Assembly: GCA_003833135.1 (NCBI GenBank) | Contig: QZLH01000366.1 | Coordinates: forward strand, 34,466-98,465 | DNA length: 64,000 bases | Source: Oehlia diaphana | Lineage: Eukaryota; Glomeromycota; Glomeromycetes; Glomerales; Glomeraceae | Reading direction: 5' to 3' | Part shown: positions 11,791 through 24,538 of the stretch, piece by piece | Numbering within the stretch: the stretch's first letter is position 1 | Layout of the letters: every line of letters begins with the position of its first letter | The notes under the pieces: model-generated | Told to the model about the DNA's origin: nothing | Seen by the model: only the letters and a program-made list of their open reading frames with translations | Databases searched by the model: none | Made by a program: the position numbers and the translations under genes

Positions 11791-12498
11791 ATGTCTTATC
11801 CTACTCGAACTATTAAGAACTTCCTTAAAATAGGCCCCAAAGAATATTTGAGACAATTATTGTATATTGGAGACACTAAGGCTGGGAAACTTGTTGGAAC
11901 AGATAAGTATGGAAATAAATATTACGAAGATAAAGAAGAATTTTTCGGTACGTTCTTGTTTTATTTTAATAAAAGACTCTTGTTGAATATGCCTGTATAT
12001 ATTCGACTTAAGTCTGAAGTTAGAAGTATTAATAACCAAATTTTACGGAATAAACTCAATATATATTTGAAACAAATCTAAATGTTTGTTTTATACTTTA
12101 TTCGCTGCTTCGGACGAGTTTCTTAATAACTCTTTTTTTTTCTTTTAACAAAGGTCGAGATCGATGGGTAAATTATGCTGAACACTATGGTGATGCTAGC
12201 CAGATTCCCTCTCAATGGTAGGTAATTTTTATCAATTTTATCTATTTGAATCGTTCACGTTTTTAAATATTTAAAGCGGGCGCTTTGAGATTTATTTCAA
12301 TATTGATTTGTATAACATAGGCATGCCTGGATGCATAAGATTGTGGAGCATCCTCCCACTATTGATCCTCCGCCGAGCCCGAAGTATCTTTCCCCTCATA
12401 CTGAAAATGTTACAGGAACCCGTAAAGCTTTTAGAACATATAATACAACAGCTCCTAAAATTCTTGCTTGGGAACCAAAAGTTAATCGCAGAGAATAA
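11791..12498 (+). CDS. NDUFA12: NADH:ubiquinone oxidoreductase subunit NDUFA12 (B17.2)
   Basis: Three exons (11791-11947, 12154-12217, 12321-12498) give 132 residues, close to the usual 120-150. Family hallmarks are all present: LVGTDKYGNKYYED near the N-terminus, RDRWVNYAEHYGDASQIP in the middle, WHAWMHKIVEHPPT and the proline-rich PPPSPKYL, then a short basic tail. NDUFA12 is an accessory subunit of mitochondrial complex I, bound near the junction of the peripheral arm and the membrane arm. Both introns have GTACGT/GTAGGT donors and AG acceptors and split codons cleanly. The start is the first in-frame ATG, and the family usually starts a few residues before this IGPKEYLRQL-like helix. No defect was seen. 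Confidence 0.95.
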
Positions 12499-13165
12499 TA
12501 TAAATATTTTAAACCTCTTATTTATTTTATTTCATTAGTTTTTATTTTATTTTATTTTTTTTTTTTGATTTGAACAAAATAGATTATTATAATGTTTTAC
12601 AAACAATATAATCAAGAATTATAATCAACATCTAATGACCATCTAAAATTAGTAAATTAGAAATCAATAAAAACTATATTGCTTTGTGTTCTGATACAGA
12701 AAGATGAGATGCAAATCCGATTACCTTATTTCATCATTATGTGTAAAACTTGCCTCGAAAAGTTAGAGAATGAATGTTTTAGCTATATGCTGTGATGAGC
12801 AAATGTCCTGTGCAAGGGCGTGAAAAGAATTTTAAAAATATATATAGCTTTAAAAAAATCATTAGTTTTTTATATTGATTATACGGTTTATACCTGTATC
12901 CTGATGTCATAATACCCCTTGATTCAACTAAACAGTTTCCTCAAACATAATCATATAAAGGCTATTGTTTCACAAGTAATTCAGCCGATACTCCTTAATA
13001 GAGTAAATCTCTTAGTCCCGAAATAAAAAATTTCTGCGTTCTTACATATAACGTGGATATTAACTTTCAACAAAGAATAAATAATTTGCTACTCTTTGAT
13101 TTTTCCGGATTTTTTTAACTCTAAATTTCTATTACCTTGTGCAAATTTGATTAACTAGAATTACA
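12499..13165. other. Intergenic DNA between NDUFA12 and RAB7
   Basis: AT-rich 3' flank of NDUFA12 and 5' flank of RAB7. No further gene was seen. Confidence 0.5.
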
Positions 13166-14345
<1,180 letters not shown>

Positions 14346-15085
14346 GAAAGATTCTTTTGGCCTTCAGTTATAAATTTTTAGCCGAAGGAGTATGGTTGGA
14401 CAATTTAAGTTAAAACAAGGATGCTGTTTTTAGGACAATGAAACTTCTTAATTTCTTTTTTTTTTCATTGAACTATATATGTCATCAAAGTTTCAATCAG
14501 TGTTTCTCTTTATTTTATTATTTCATCTTTATATTATTAATTCTCATTCCTTATTATGATATTACTGGACATTTATAATAGGAGTGAAGAATTAAGGTAA
14601 CATTATGCACATACACACTTTATTTTTGTACAATTATCAATTTGATCTTCTGATATTTCTATTTTATTTTATTAACTATGTAACTTGGATGTTTTATTTG
14701 GTTTTAGTGTTGTATTGGTTGTGGGTTAAATAAAAAAATTTCATAATACTACGTTATATGTGAATTACAATGTTGTTATTCAGTTGATTCGATATTTTAT
14801 GAGACATCCAATATTGAAATCAGTATTGGTAGCATTAATTCCTTTTGGTCACTGCAGTATTCCTAATGACCGACCAGTTATGGGGGATATCCAATATCTT
14901 TATTCCCCCACCCTAATTATTTACGATAAACCGTAAAATTGTAACTTACCGGATTCCTGGAGTTATGGTTGTGTAATAAATAAGCAGGTTACACGACATC
15001 ATGATTTTATCATGTGATAATAAAAACTTTACAAAAGTTACGTTTCTGTTGCTTATGTTAAATACTACTCCGTATTTCTATAATA
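14346..15085. other. Intergenic DNA between RAB7 and ATG16
   Basis: Includes the 3' flank of RAB7 and the 5' flank of ATG16. No gene recognised. Confidence 0.5.
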
Positions 15086-18000
15086 ATGTCAACTTTCTCA
15101 CCTACAGGCGCTTCCGCTAATAGTACTCCTGCTGGTAACTGGCAAGGTGACTTGCTTGTTAAGCTACTGGTGAGAGATAGACGAGAAAAAGCATTTACGG
15201 ATTTTGTTGAGTCTTGTAAGTTTCCTTTAAGCAAACAACTAGATTGGTATTTTTTGGTGAAAGGGACTGGTTAGATCTAATTCCGGCCCATTTAAGAAAT
15301 ATTAAACAGGCTGGTCTTATTTCTAACCCGATCCAGAGGAATAAGTGTTAGTGGAGTTTATGTTAATGGTGTTCTTGTTTGCAATTTCTTATATTCGGAT
15401 ACCAACTTTTACGTGAAAAGGCGATAATTTAACGAACTAAATTACTTTAATTAATTTAATTTACTTTCTATGTTCAATTTCTATCGAATATCTAGATAAT
15501 TCTCTCGTTCAGAAACTTGGAAAATTCGCGGAAAGAAATACAGCATTGGAGTTATCAGAAAAGTCTGCAACAGAAAAACATACAAACCTATTACGTGAAG
15601 TAGACATTTTGAGAGAGCAAGGGTAATTGATCTTTTTGTCAGCTATAAGCTGTTATTAATTATTTATGAGCATTATACGAGTTTAAATAATTTATTTATT
15701 AAAATTGAATAATTAAATATTATTCTACCTTTGACAACCTATAGGAGTCCATCAAATCAAAAGAAAACTGCGGAATTAGAACAGCAAATACAAGCTCTCA
15801 AAGAAGAACTCGCAGATTTGTATAAAACGCGAGGACAAAATGCTCAGCGTTTATTAGATATGAATGACGTTTTACGAAGTCATGAAGAAGCAGCAAAGAA
15901 GAATCAAGAGGAGTATGTTGGATTTTTTATTTATTTGATTATTGTTTAAAGATAAAATAAGTTTTGGTAAATTGTATATTTTGTATCTAGAATTCGAAGA
16001 TTAGCGGAGTTAAATCAAGCTTTATCCGCCAAAGTGGACCTTCATCCTCAAGCTATTCGTGAAAAAGAAGTTACAATACAGGTAAAATTAAAGATTATTA
16101 TTGTATGTTATTTGATGAAGCAATTTGTTAATTCATTTTCTTTGTGTAAATCAGCTGTTGCAAGATGAAAATGCTACTTTGCAATTGGAGATAGGAAAAA
16201 TTGATGAGCGTATGAAAGATTTAGAAAGAGAAAATGGTCAACTTTTACAACGTTGGTTGAAAAAGATGAATGAAGAAGCCGAGAAAATGAATGAAGCAAA
16301 CCAATTTTATGAGAGGTTTGTCCAAAGATATTTGGAGACTTGAAGCTTTTATAAGATTTGTAATATTAATTTTCATTTAATTGTAGTGCTCTGGAAGTTC
16401 ATGCTAAAGCTTTAGAATTCCAGAGTGGAGTTGTAATTGTTGACAAGGAATTTACCCCAATGAACAATGTACCAAAATCAATCACATTTCCAGAAGCTGG
16501 TACTGGTACTATAAGGTGGTTTAATATCTTTTAACTTTTGATTTGTTTTTTATGTTGTCCTCGATTTTCACTTGCATAAGTTCAAAATTCAAAGCATCTA
16601 AGTATTTAATTCATTATGTTCTCAATTTAAATTTAATTCGGTTTATTTAATAAGTCATATTAGGCAATTTATTATATAATTCATCAAACAAATTTTGAAA
16701 TTATAATGTATATACTATATATTATTATTAGCATATTGATTTTATAAATATTTCTTTCGTAAAAAGATTATTTATACAAAATTTTACCATTAGTTCTGTA
16801 TAAGACGCCAACTTAAAAATATATGCAGGTAAAATCGAGGCACGACAATCGTCATATATGATTTAACCTATCATTTTGCTGACTTTAATATTATTTTGAA
16901 TAGAACACGTGGCAAAGACTTTGGTCCCGTTATAATACCGACGGCCGTGGTTAAAAAAATTGTAAACATTTAATTTATTTTATTATTTAAGAATATTTTC
17001 TTGTTATTCAATTTTAAGGTTCTTTTCTCTATTAGACACCACATGATGGCGAGATACATTCAATTGCTTCGTCTTATGATGGAAGTATGTTTGCCACGGG
17101 TAGTGCGGATAAAACTATTAAAATTTTTGACTCCACAACAGGTTGGGTAAAATTCACATGCTTGAATTCGTTCTTTGATATATTACCCATATTAACATTT
17201 ACTATATTCAGGCCAGGTAAAACAGACGTTGTCGGGATCAATACAGTCTATTATGCATGTTTCTTTTAATAATACAAACGAAATGGTCGCTGGCGCTTCA
17301 AATGACAATGCCGCAAGGTTATGGCATTTAAAAACTGGACGGATAAGGGTTTGTGAATAGTTTTTTGTTTATTGTTATTACTATTATGTTTAATCCGGTA
17401 AGAATATTTTTCAATTTCTTAGCTTACTTTAACCGGTCATGTTGGGAAAGTATACTCTGCTAGATTCAACGGAGATTCCACTAAAGTGGTAAGAAACACA
17501 CCAAATTTTATGTGTTGTTTTATATGATTATAATGTTCATTTAATTTTTATCGTGCTTTCTATTTAACAGATTACAGGCAGTCACGATCGTACAATTAAA
17601 GTGTGGGATCTACAAAAAGGATACTGTACGTGAAATCATTTATTTAAAATTTCAAGTTATATATTCATTTTACACTTATTTTATCGAATATTTTAGGCAT
17701 TCGGACTATTTTTTCATTTTCTAGCTGCAATGATGTAGTTCCCCTAGACGATGAAGGGTAAAATTCATCTTTAGATTAATGAATTTGTTAATGGAAAATG
17801 AAGCTAATTTATTTTTATGTTATGTTAGTACGACACTTGTAAGTGGTCATTTGGACAACAATTTACGTTTCTGGGATGTACGATCTGGCAAGGACATTAA
17901 GGAATTGACTGGAATTCATCTTGGACAAATTACTTCTGTTTCTGTCTCCCCAGGTAAATCCATTGTTTCAATTTTATGATACAGATTTGTTGCATGATAT

Positions 18001-18683
18001 AGTATTTGCTAAGTTCTTAATCTTTTTTTTCTTTTTTTAAAGATGGTGCCAAAGTGTTGACCAATTCACGTGATAATACGCTCAAGATAGTTGATCTAAG
18101 GACTTACGATGTCGAACAAACGTTACAGTATGCTATGTTTTTATTTGTTTCAACCTTTTTTTCCATTAATGTGTTAATGTGATTTATATATTGCCTAGTT
18201 CTGATGGATATAAAACTGGTGCTAATTGGGCTAGGGCTTGTTTTAGGTAAAAATAATTTTTTTGTTCTTTATAAGGATAAACGATAATATGCTAACTTTA
18301 TAACGTTAACGTTAACAGTCCTGACGGGAGATATGTAGCAGCAGGTTCATTAGGTGAGTATAAAAAAAAAGCTTCATCCTATCTACCAAATGAAAAAATT
18401 CCTAATTAAAATATAATTAATATTATCAATTAGATGGGACAATTTTCTATTGGAATATCCAGAAGTCAAAGTTAGAAAAGACGACAAAAGATCATATGTA
18501 TGTATCGTTAATTTGTTTTAATTATTATTTTGATTTCTCTTTAAATTTCTTAATTATTTATTTATTATTATTTATTTTATTAGTGCACCTATATGTGGTG
18601 TATCTTGGAGTCCACGAGGTGGACAATTATTTAGTGCAGATAAGGATCGGACAGTTTGCATTTGGACAGGAGGATTAAGGTGA
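15086..18683 (+). CDS. ATG16: Autophagy protein ATG16 with C-terminal WD40 propeller (ATG16L1-like)
   Basis: Eighteen exons keep phase to a 581-residue protein. They begin at 15086, 15496, 15745, 15991, 16155, 16387, 16914, 17036, 17212, 17423, 17571, 17697, 17829, 18043, 18199, 18319, 18434 and 18584. Residues 1-60 hold the ATG5-binding type helix (VKLLVRDRREKAFTDFVESY). Residues 60-225 are heptad-rich coiled coil (TAELEQQIQALKEELADLY; LLQDENATLQLEI). Residues from about 288 hold seven WD40 repeats, including ITGSHDRTIKVWDLQKG, VSGHLDNNLRFWDVRSG and SADKDRTVCIW. In ATG16L1 the coiled coil dimerises the ATG12-ATG5-ATG16 ligase for ATG8 lipidation, and the propeller serves non-canonical lipidation at single membranes. 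Yeast Atg16 has only the N-terminal part, so this is the animal-like architecture. Reading it as two genes is unlikely because the phase runs through the linker exons. Confidence 0.93.
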
Positions 18684-19160
18684 CCCTGAAGACCTTTTAA
18701 TTATTTGTTGGTAGTTTTTTTTTTTTAATAAAAAAAACCTAGGGTAAAATAAGTCTACATCTTACTTAGCTCAGGAATTGATTATATTAAGGATTTTTAT
18801 TTGGAAATATTTATATTTATATTTTTTAATTGTTATTTTATTACGTTTCAAATTAATGTTGTAAGAGCAAAAGGAAGTAATGTAATAGAAAATTACCTTT
18901 AATTGTAATTATTATTTTGATAATCACGGTTACGATTTCATAATTATCAATCGATTAACCACACAACAATCATACCAGTTAATTTATTATTTATTTATTT
19001 GTTTTGTTAATTAATTTTCATTACATTTTCGTGTATTATAGATGATGAATTGAGAAGGAAGACAATATTATTGATTTATTTAATTGTAACAGTCATAGAA
19101 TTTTTGTAAACTTCGTATAAATAAGAAAAAAAAAAAGGAATAAAGTTATTACTATTTAAA
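18684..19160. other. Convergent 3' flank between ATG16 and the dioxygenase gene
   Basis: AT-rich spacer where two genes end facing each other. No extra gene was seen. Confidence 0.5.
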
Positions 19161-19731
19161 TTATAGATTATTATTATTATACTTTTCCATTAATATCGTA
19201 AATCTATCTTTAAATTCGCTATATTCTATATAAGTACCTTTAAGATGCCTTTGACCACTACGAGAATCAAATGATTTTCTTCCATGTAAAACACGTCTAT
19301 TAGCAAAAATAGCCAAATCACCAGGTTTTAAAGTTAATTCAAATATCAAAGAAGGATCTTCAATACAAATACAAAATTGTTGATAAGCCTTATAAAATTC
19401 AGTTAAATTAATTTCATCATCTAAGTTAAATTCAATAGGACCTTGAAAAGGAGGAGCATAATTAACATTTAAAGTATCATTATATTCATCTATTACAATA
19501 GCGGGACGATTATAATGCATATGATGACCATTATTCTTATAATGAAATGTTATAGGAAATTTTGTTAAAATATTAAAATAATTTGGATTTGTAAGTTTTA
19601 AGTTATTAATTGCTTTGAATGAATCTGAGAAAATACTTTGACCACCAGTAACTGAATTTTTTATACAGTGCAAAAATTGTAATCCAGGTGGTGCATCATA
19701 ATACCTTAAAAAAAAAAAAAAAAAATTTAAT

Positions 19732-19762
<31 letters not shown>

Positions 19763-20669
19763 AAAAATGATTATCATACTTACAATAAGTCCATATGTAA
19801 ACCTAAATGTAAATCAGTATAAGCAATATTATTAGCAGCAGGTTTAGATTTAACATCAAATAGTTTGCCATAAAAAGTAGACTTAATAGTTCCAATTCTT
19901 TCAGCAACACTTAAAATTCCTTTATCATCATCATTAATAGGAACATTTTTAACAATTACTAAACCATAATCCCAAATTTGTTTTAAAGTATCAAGCAAAT
20001 TTTTATTTGACTTCATATAATCATAATAAGTAGTCCAAAGATTTTGAGAAGATTTGAGAAGAGATGAACGATCCCATAATACTGGTTTTAAATGATTATA
20101 ACGTAACTTTGAAATATTTTGTTTTGTAGAATATGAGTGAAGGAATGAAATTGGATATGTACTCTCATGAGGTTTATGTACAGAATTATTGTTAGCATGA
20201 TTCTTGTAAGTTATAGATTGTAATCCTTTATCCCAAACGATTACAAGTTTATCTGAATTGGAACCGATTGAAAGTGGTTTTATATCAATAGGAACTTCCG
20301 AACTTGAAAATAGTTTCTGACGATTATCAGGATGAATACATAGAGGACATTGACAATTATCACGTAACCAAATATAATTAAATTTTGTAAAAGAATTTGA
20401 ATTTGACCATTTTATGGAAAGAGAAGTTGGATTATTTATTATCTCTTTGATAAGTAATCCAGAAGTTTTTGTAGAATAAGAATAAACCGAAACATTTTTT
20501 GATTGATATTTATTCGATTGGATAAGATTTCGAAATAATAATGAGGATGATGCAGATTTATTAATAATATTGTTTGCTAGTGATAATTTATGAAAATAAT
20601 GAAGATGGCAAGAATTTTTTTTATTATTTTTTTTGAAATTCAAAAATCGAAAATAGTTTACTAATCTCA

Positions 20670-20670
<1 letters not shown>
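19161..20670 (-). CDS. Gamma-butyrobetaine dioxygenase-like (TauD/TfdA family) enzyme
   Basis: Two exons (20670-19784, 19704-19161) encode 476 residues. The first 45 residues are rich in Lys, Arg, Asn and hydroxyl residues with no acidic residue, which suits a mitochondrial presequence. The GBBH N-terminal zinc-binding motif WLRDNCQCPLCIHPDNRQK follows near residues 99-117. The dioxygenase domain has YTDLHLGLHMDLLYYDAPPG, where H-x-D supplies iron ligands, the conserved LQFLHCIKNSVTGGQS, and the distal NRRVLHGRKSF with ligand His and 2-oxoglutarate-binding Arg. The family hydroxylates gamma-butyrobetaine or trimethyllysine in carnitine synthesis, and the sequence alone does not decide between them. 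The single intron is nearly pure T on the coding strand. Just upstream of the ATG lies another long A/T homopolymer block. Confidence 0.88.
19706..19783. repeat. Homopolymer A/T block forming the dioxygenase intron
   Basis: Two long poly-A runs on the + strand (about 19706-19724 and 19732-19756) make up most of the 79-bp intron. The coding strand sees poly-T. Exact run lengths may be assembly-sensitive. Confidence 0.8.
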
Positions 20671-20712
<42 letters not shown>

Positions 20713-21452
20713 CGGAAAGAGGGGTAATATAGATCTCTTTTTTTTATATACATATTTAGGTATATCGGAAGTTTAGTTGATTTACATATAAATTTCCCGA
20801 AACTTGCATTTGTTAAACATAAACTAATTTATAAATTTTTTGTTGTAATAATAATTGACTTGCATTAGTGATTATTTAATTTAAACACTTTATAAAGCAT
20901 ACGCTAAAAAATCGCGCAATAATTTTAATATTTGTGAAAATGGTTTACTTTCATACTTGACGTGGGTTAATCCAAATATGCGTGGGACACTGGGACACGA
21001 TAACTATCTATATCCAGAGAGTTTGTGAGCAAGATGAAATTTACTAATAGCGATAGTGAAATAAACTTGAGATTATGATTAGGAAATAAAAGAATTAGGA
21101 ATGGAATTGTTATATTTCTTTATTAATGTTGATGTATTATTACCTTATAATCTGAAATCGTAAGTACATTACATTTTTACAAAGACCTAAAGAGTGTATT
21201 ATTAATATTGCTATTCATTATAAATAGCTTTTGCAGAAATTCAACTGTTAGAAGGTTTATTAGCATGATTTGTTATCATCTGAAATCAATGATACTCAAA
21301 GTATATTAGAACGTTCTTTTAATAAAAAATAAAAGCTTTTTTCATATAGCTAATATAGGCCAATGGAAGTAGTGTTTCTTGTCACGTGATACACGTGAAA
21401 CTGAATGTGAATAAAAAAGTAAAATCAGGAAATCAGAGAACTTTTTGTAAAA
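20671..21452. other. Divergent intergenic region with poly-A/T block
   Basis: A run of about 12 T then about 29 A occupies 20671-20709, directly upstream of the dioxygenase start. The rest separates that gene from the RPP40-like gene. No gene was seen. A palindromic CACGTGATACACGTG lies near 21384, about 70 bp before the RPP40-like start, and could be a factor-binding site. Confidence 0.45.
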
Positions 21453-22948
21453 ATGTCAATCTTTATATCAGAACCAGTAAAATCAAAACTTTATATTTCA
21501 CATTCATCCATTACATTAAAAAAATCTCGGCATGAACAAATAATATTAGATCATCCATTTAATAATAATTTAGATATTTTTTTCCCTTCAATAATTAATT
21601 CCAAAAAAATCACCAGCTTATTTAATAATGAATTTTTTTATTATAAGGTAGATTTACCTTTATCATGGTTTATTGAAAGAGATTTTATACGAGATTACGT
21701 TAAATCAGGTAAATAAAAAAGTCATATCTATTTTTCCGTAAAAATAATAATAAATAAATCTTCTATTTATAGGCTGTGTTGTTGCTTTAAGTTTAACCGA
21801 AGGAATTGATATTGCGAACGTAATCGCGTTAGATTCATTAGGTAAAAAAAGAAAATTTATTTTATCGGTTAAATTCATTGAAAAATCCTTTTTTTTAATT
21901 GTTAACATTTTAGACAAACATCTTTAGTTGTATTTTAATTAGGAACTTTGATATTAAATTTAACGAAAGATACATACGAAGAACTTGGATTAGATGGTAA
22001 ATCAACAAAATTTGGTCCAGATAAGCAAAGATTTGGTAATTTAATTATATACATTAAAATATATATAAATATTTATTTATCATTTCGCTTAACTTATTTA
22101 TGCTTTCTTTTTAGTTGTTCAAATTGATTTAAAAGAAAAATCATTAATTCCGGGGAAAAAGGGATATGAAAGAATTAAATGGTGTTTTAATAATACGTTA
22201 ACAAAAAAATTCACGTTTTTAATTTCTTTTGTAAAATCGGGTACAAAAAAATCAAGTGAAATTGATTTTCCATCATTATTTAATGCGGAAAAAATTTTGG
22301 GAAAATTTGATTTTAATAATACATTTGATAATATTTTGATTCCTGATTTGAATATGATTAAAAATATTTCAAATGAATTTCAATGGAGATTGGACGCTGT
22401 GGAAATTTATGATTGGATCGGATTAGCTTCTATTCAAGCTCAAAGGTATTTTTTTTTTAAAAAAAAATAATTCACATATATTATATATATTTAGTCAATT
22501 GATTTGTTCTTTCTATATTTTAGAATTAAATCACACGATCAAGTTGATCCGTTTATATCTGTTTATAAACCTCCTGAACCATATTCAAACGGAAATGGAT
22601 CATTTATTAAATATACGGGATTCATCCCATCTTTGACCATTAAAGAATTATTTGATTCAGTTTCGTATGTATTTATTTTCCATTTCTTTTTTTTAACAAT
22701 CATACTAGACTTATCAATCAAATAACTCCTTTATGCCAAAAAAAAGAAAATTCCTTCGAGAGGATGCAAGTAATAATATTCCATGGGCTATAATTAATGT
22801 ATGGGGATTTAAAGATTCTCCGATTTCTTGGAATAAACATGAACATGGATATTTTATGAATGGTGAAAATAATTACAGTTTTATCGTTTATAATGATGGA
22901 ACTTATATTCTATATCAAGCTCTTGGTACTTACGATACTTACTCTTAA
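21453..22948 (+). CDS. RPP40: RNase P/MRP subunit p40-like protein (RPP40)
   Basis: Six exons: 21453-21708, 21773-21841, 21943-22035, 22115-22445, 22524-22664 or 22668, and 22709-22948. If the fifth exon uses the GTATTT donor and ends at 22668, the product is 377 residues, near the roughly 360 of human Rpp40. The stronger-looking GTATGT donor at 22665 shifts frame unless the acceptor is the AAAAG near 22746, so that junction is unsettled. Family features include NLTKDTYEELGLDGKS near residue 115, KGYERIKWCFN, and a C-terminal block PWAIINVWGFKDSPISWNKH with HEHGYFMNGENNYSFIVYN. Rpp40 is a protein subunit of the nuclear RNase P and MRP complexes that process tRNA and rRNA precursors. Budding yeast lacks an obvious counterpart. 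Confidence 0.83.
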
Positions 22949-24538
22949 AAAATCATCCTTAATTAAATGATTATGCTATTTGAAAAACTGTGACACGTTC
23001 TAGTCGATATAAAAGGCAAAAGGAAATTAGACAATATATATATAATAATATCAACAAAATTTTAAATTACCATGATACCTGATCAATAATTTAATTGCAA
23101 GAAATTGGTTGTGATGCTAATAATACTTCCCAAAACGTAGCTAAGAATATTAGAAAAACTTTGAGATCAATTTTAAATCTAATTATTGAGAATCTGAAAT
23201 CATTCAGAAGCGTAGTAAAAATTTTTAATACAATCCATTTATTGTAACTTTTCAGAAAATTTTAACAATATTTTTAAAACATTATAAAGTTATTGTAACA
23301 ACAATAAATTGAACGAATATTAAACAATAAAATGTATATTATATCTGAAATATATTTATTATTTTTTTTTAATTTTGTCAGTATATAATACAAGTTGAAT
23401 ATTACTAATGAAAAGGTTATTTCACTTCTTCACTTCATTTTATTTTACCTTTTTTTTAATTATAATTTATTATAAGAAATTTGTTTATATTATTGTATTA
23501 TTAAAATGTAATTGAAAAAAATAGGAAGTAAAAATTTTTAATCAAATATATACAAATTTATTTGTTATTAATACTATCACAATATTAGATATTATAAAAA
23601 AAAATTCATAATGATTAATAATTAAGTTTATTATTCTTTCAAAATTTTGCAGATCTATATAAATTTAATAGTTTACTACAAATTAAATTTACAAAGTTTT
23701 AGGTTTAATTTTCTTTTATTTTTTTTTGTAATAATTTTAAATAATTACACTTTAGGCTATTGTCTTATTAAAAAATTATAATTAAATAAAAAAGTTATTA
23801 ATTATAATAAAGGCTATAATACAAATAAAGTAAATAATAATGATTGTAAATAGAAAAAAAAAAATGAAAATATACATAAAAATTTTTATTAATAATTATA
23901 TTTAATTTTACCATTATATAATAATTAATAAAATGCAAAAAAATCTACTATTGTAATATAATTAATTTTCATCTTTTTAAAAATTAAAATAAGAAAAAAA
24001 TATAATTATAATATAATATATCTGTACATCTTGTACTGTAATATTTTATACTAATACTTTTAGTTTAGTTATTTATTTTATTTATTCTAAAGTATAGTAA
24101 ATATATTATAATAATAAAATATTAAATTTTGAAAAATAATTATTATATAATATAAATAAAATACAAATAAATTGTTGTTTTCTATTTATAAAAAAACTTT
24201 GAAATTTTATTTTAATTATAATTAAAACAATTCTAATCCAATGACTTACTTTATATAAAATAAAATATAATAAAATTATTTACATCTTTAGGTATTAATG
24301 GAATTTTACAACCAATCTCTTAAGCATAAATCGGTTTATTATTTAAAAATCTCATAATTGATTCCTTTTTTGATGTAATGATACTTTATACATCAAGAAA
24401 TATAGAAAGATCAATTATAAAATAGTGATATTTTATTGGCATTATAATAAATGATAATAAATAGAATGATATAATTAATGAATCAAAACGAGTCAATTGT
24501 TAGATTAAAATTGTTTTAATTAAGTATGCATATGATTT
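22949..24538. other. 1.6-kb AT-rich convergent spacer
   Basis: Extremely AT-rich DNA with many homopolymer runs between the ends of the RPP40-like and CHMP7-like genes. No gene, RNA or bounded repeat was seen. Confidence 0.5.
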
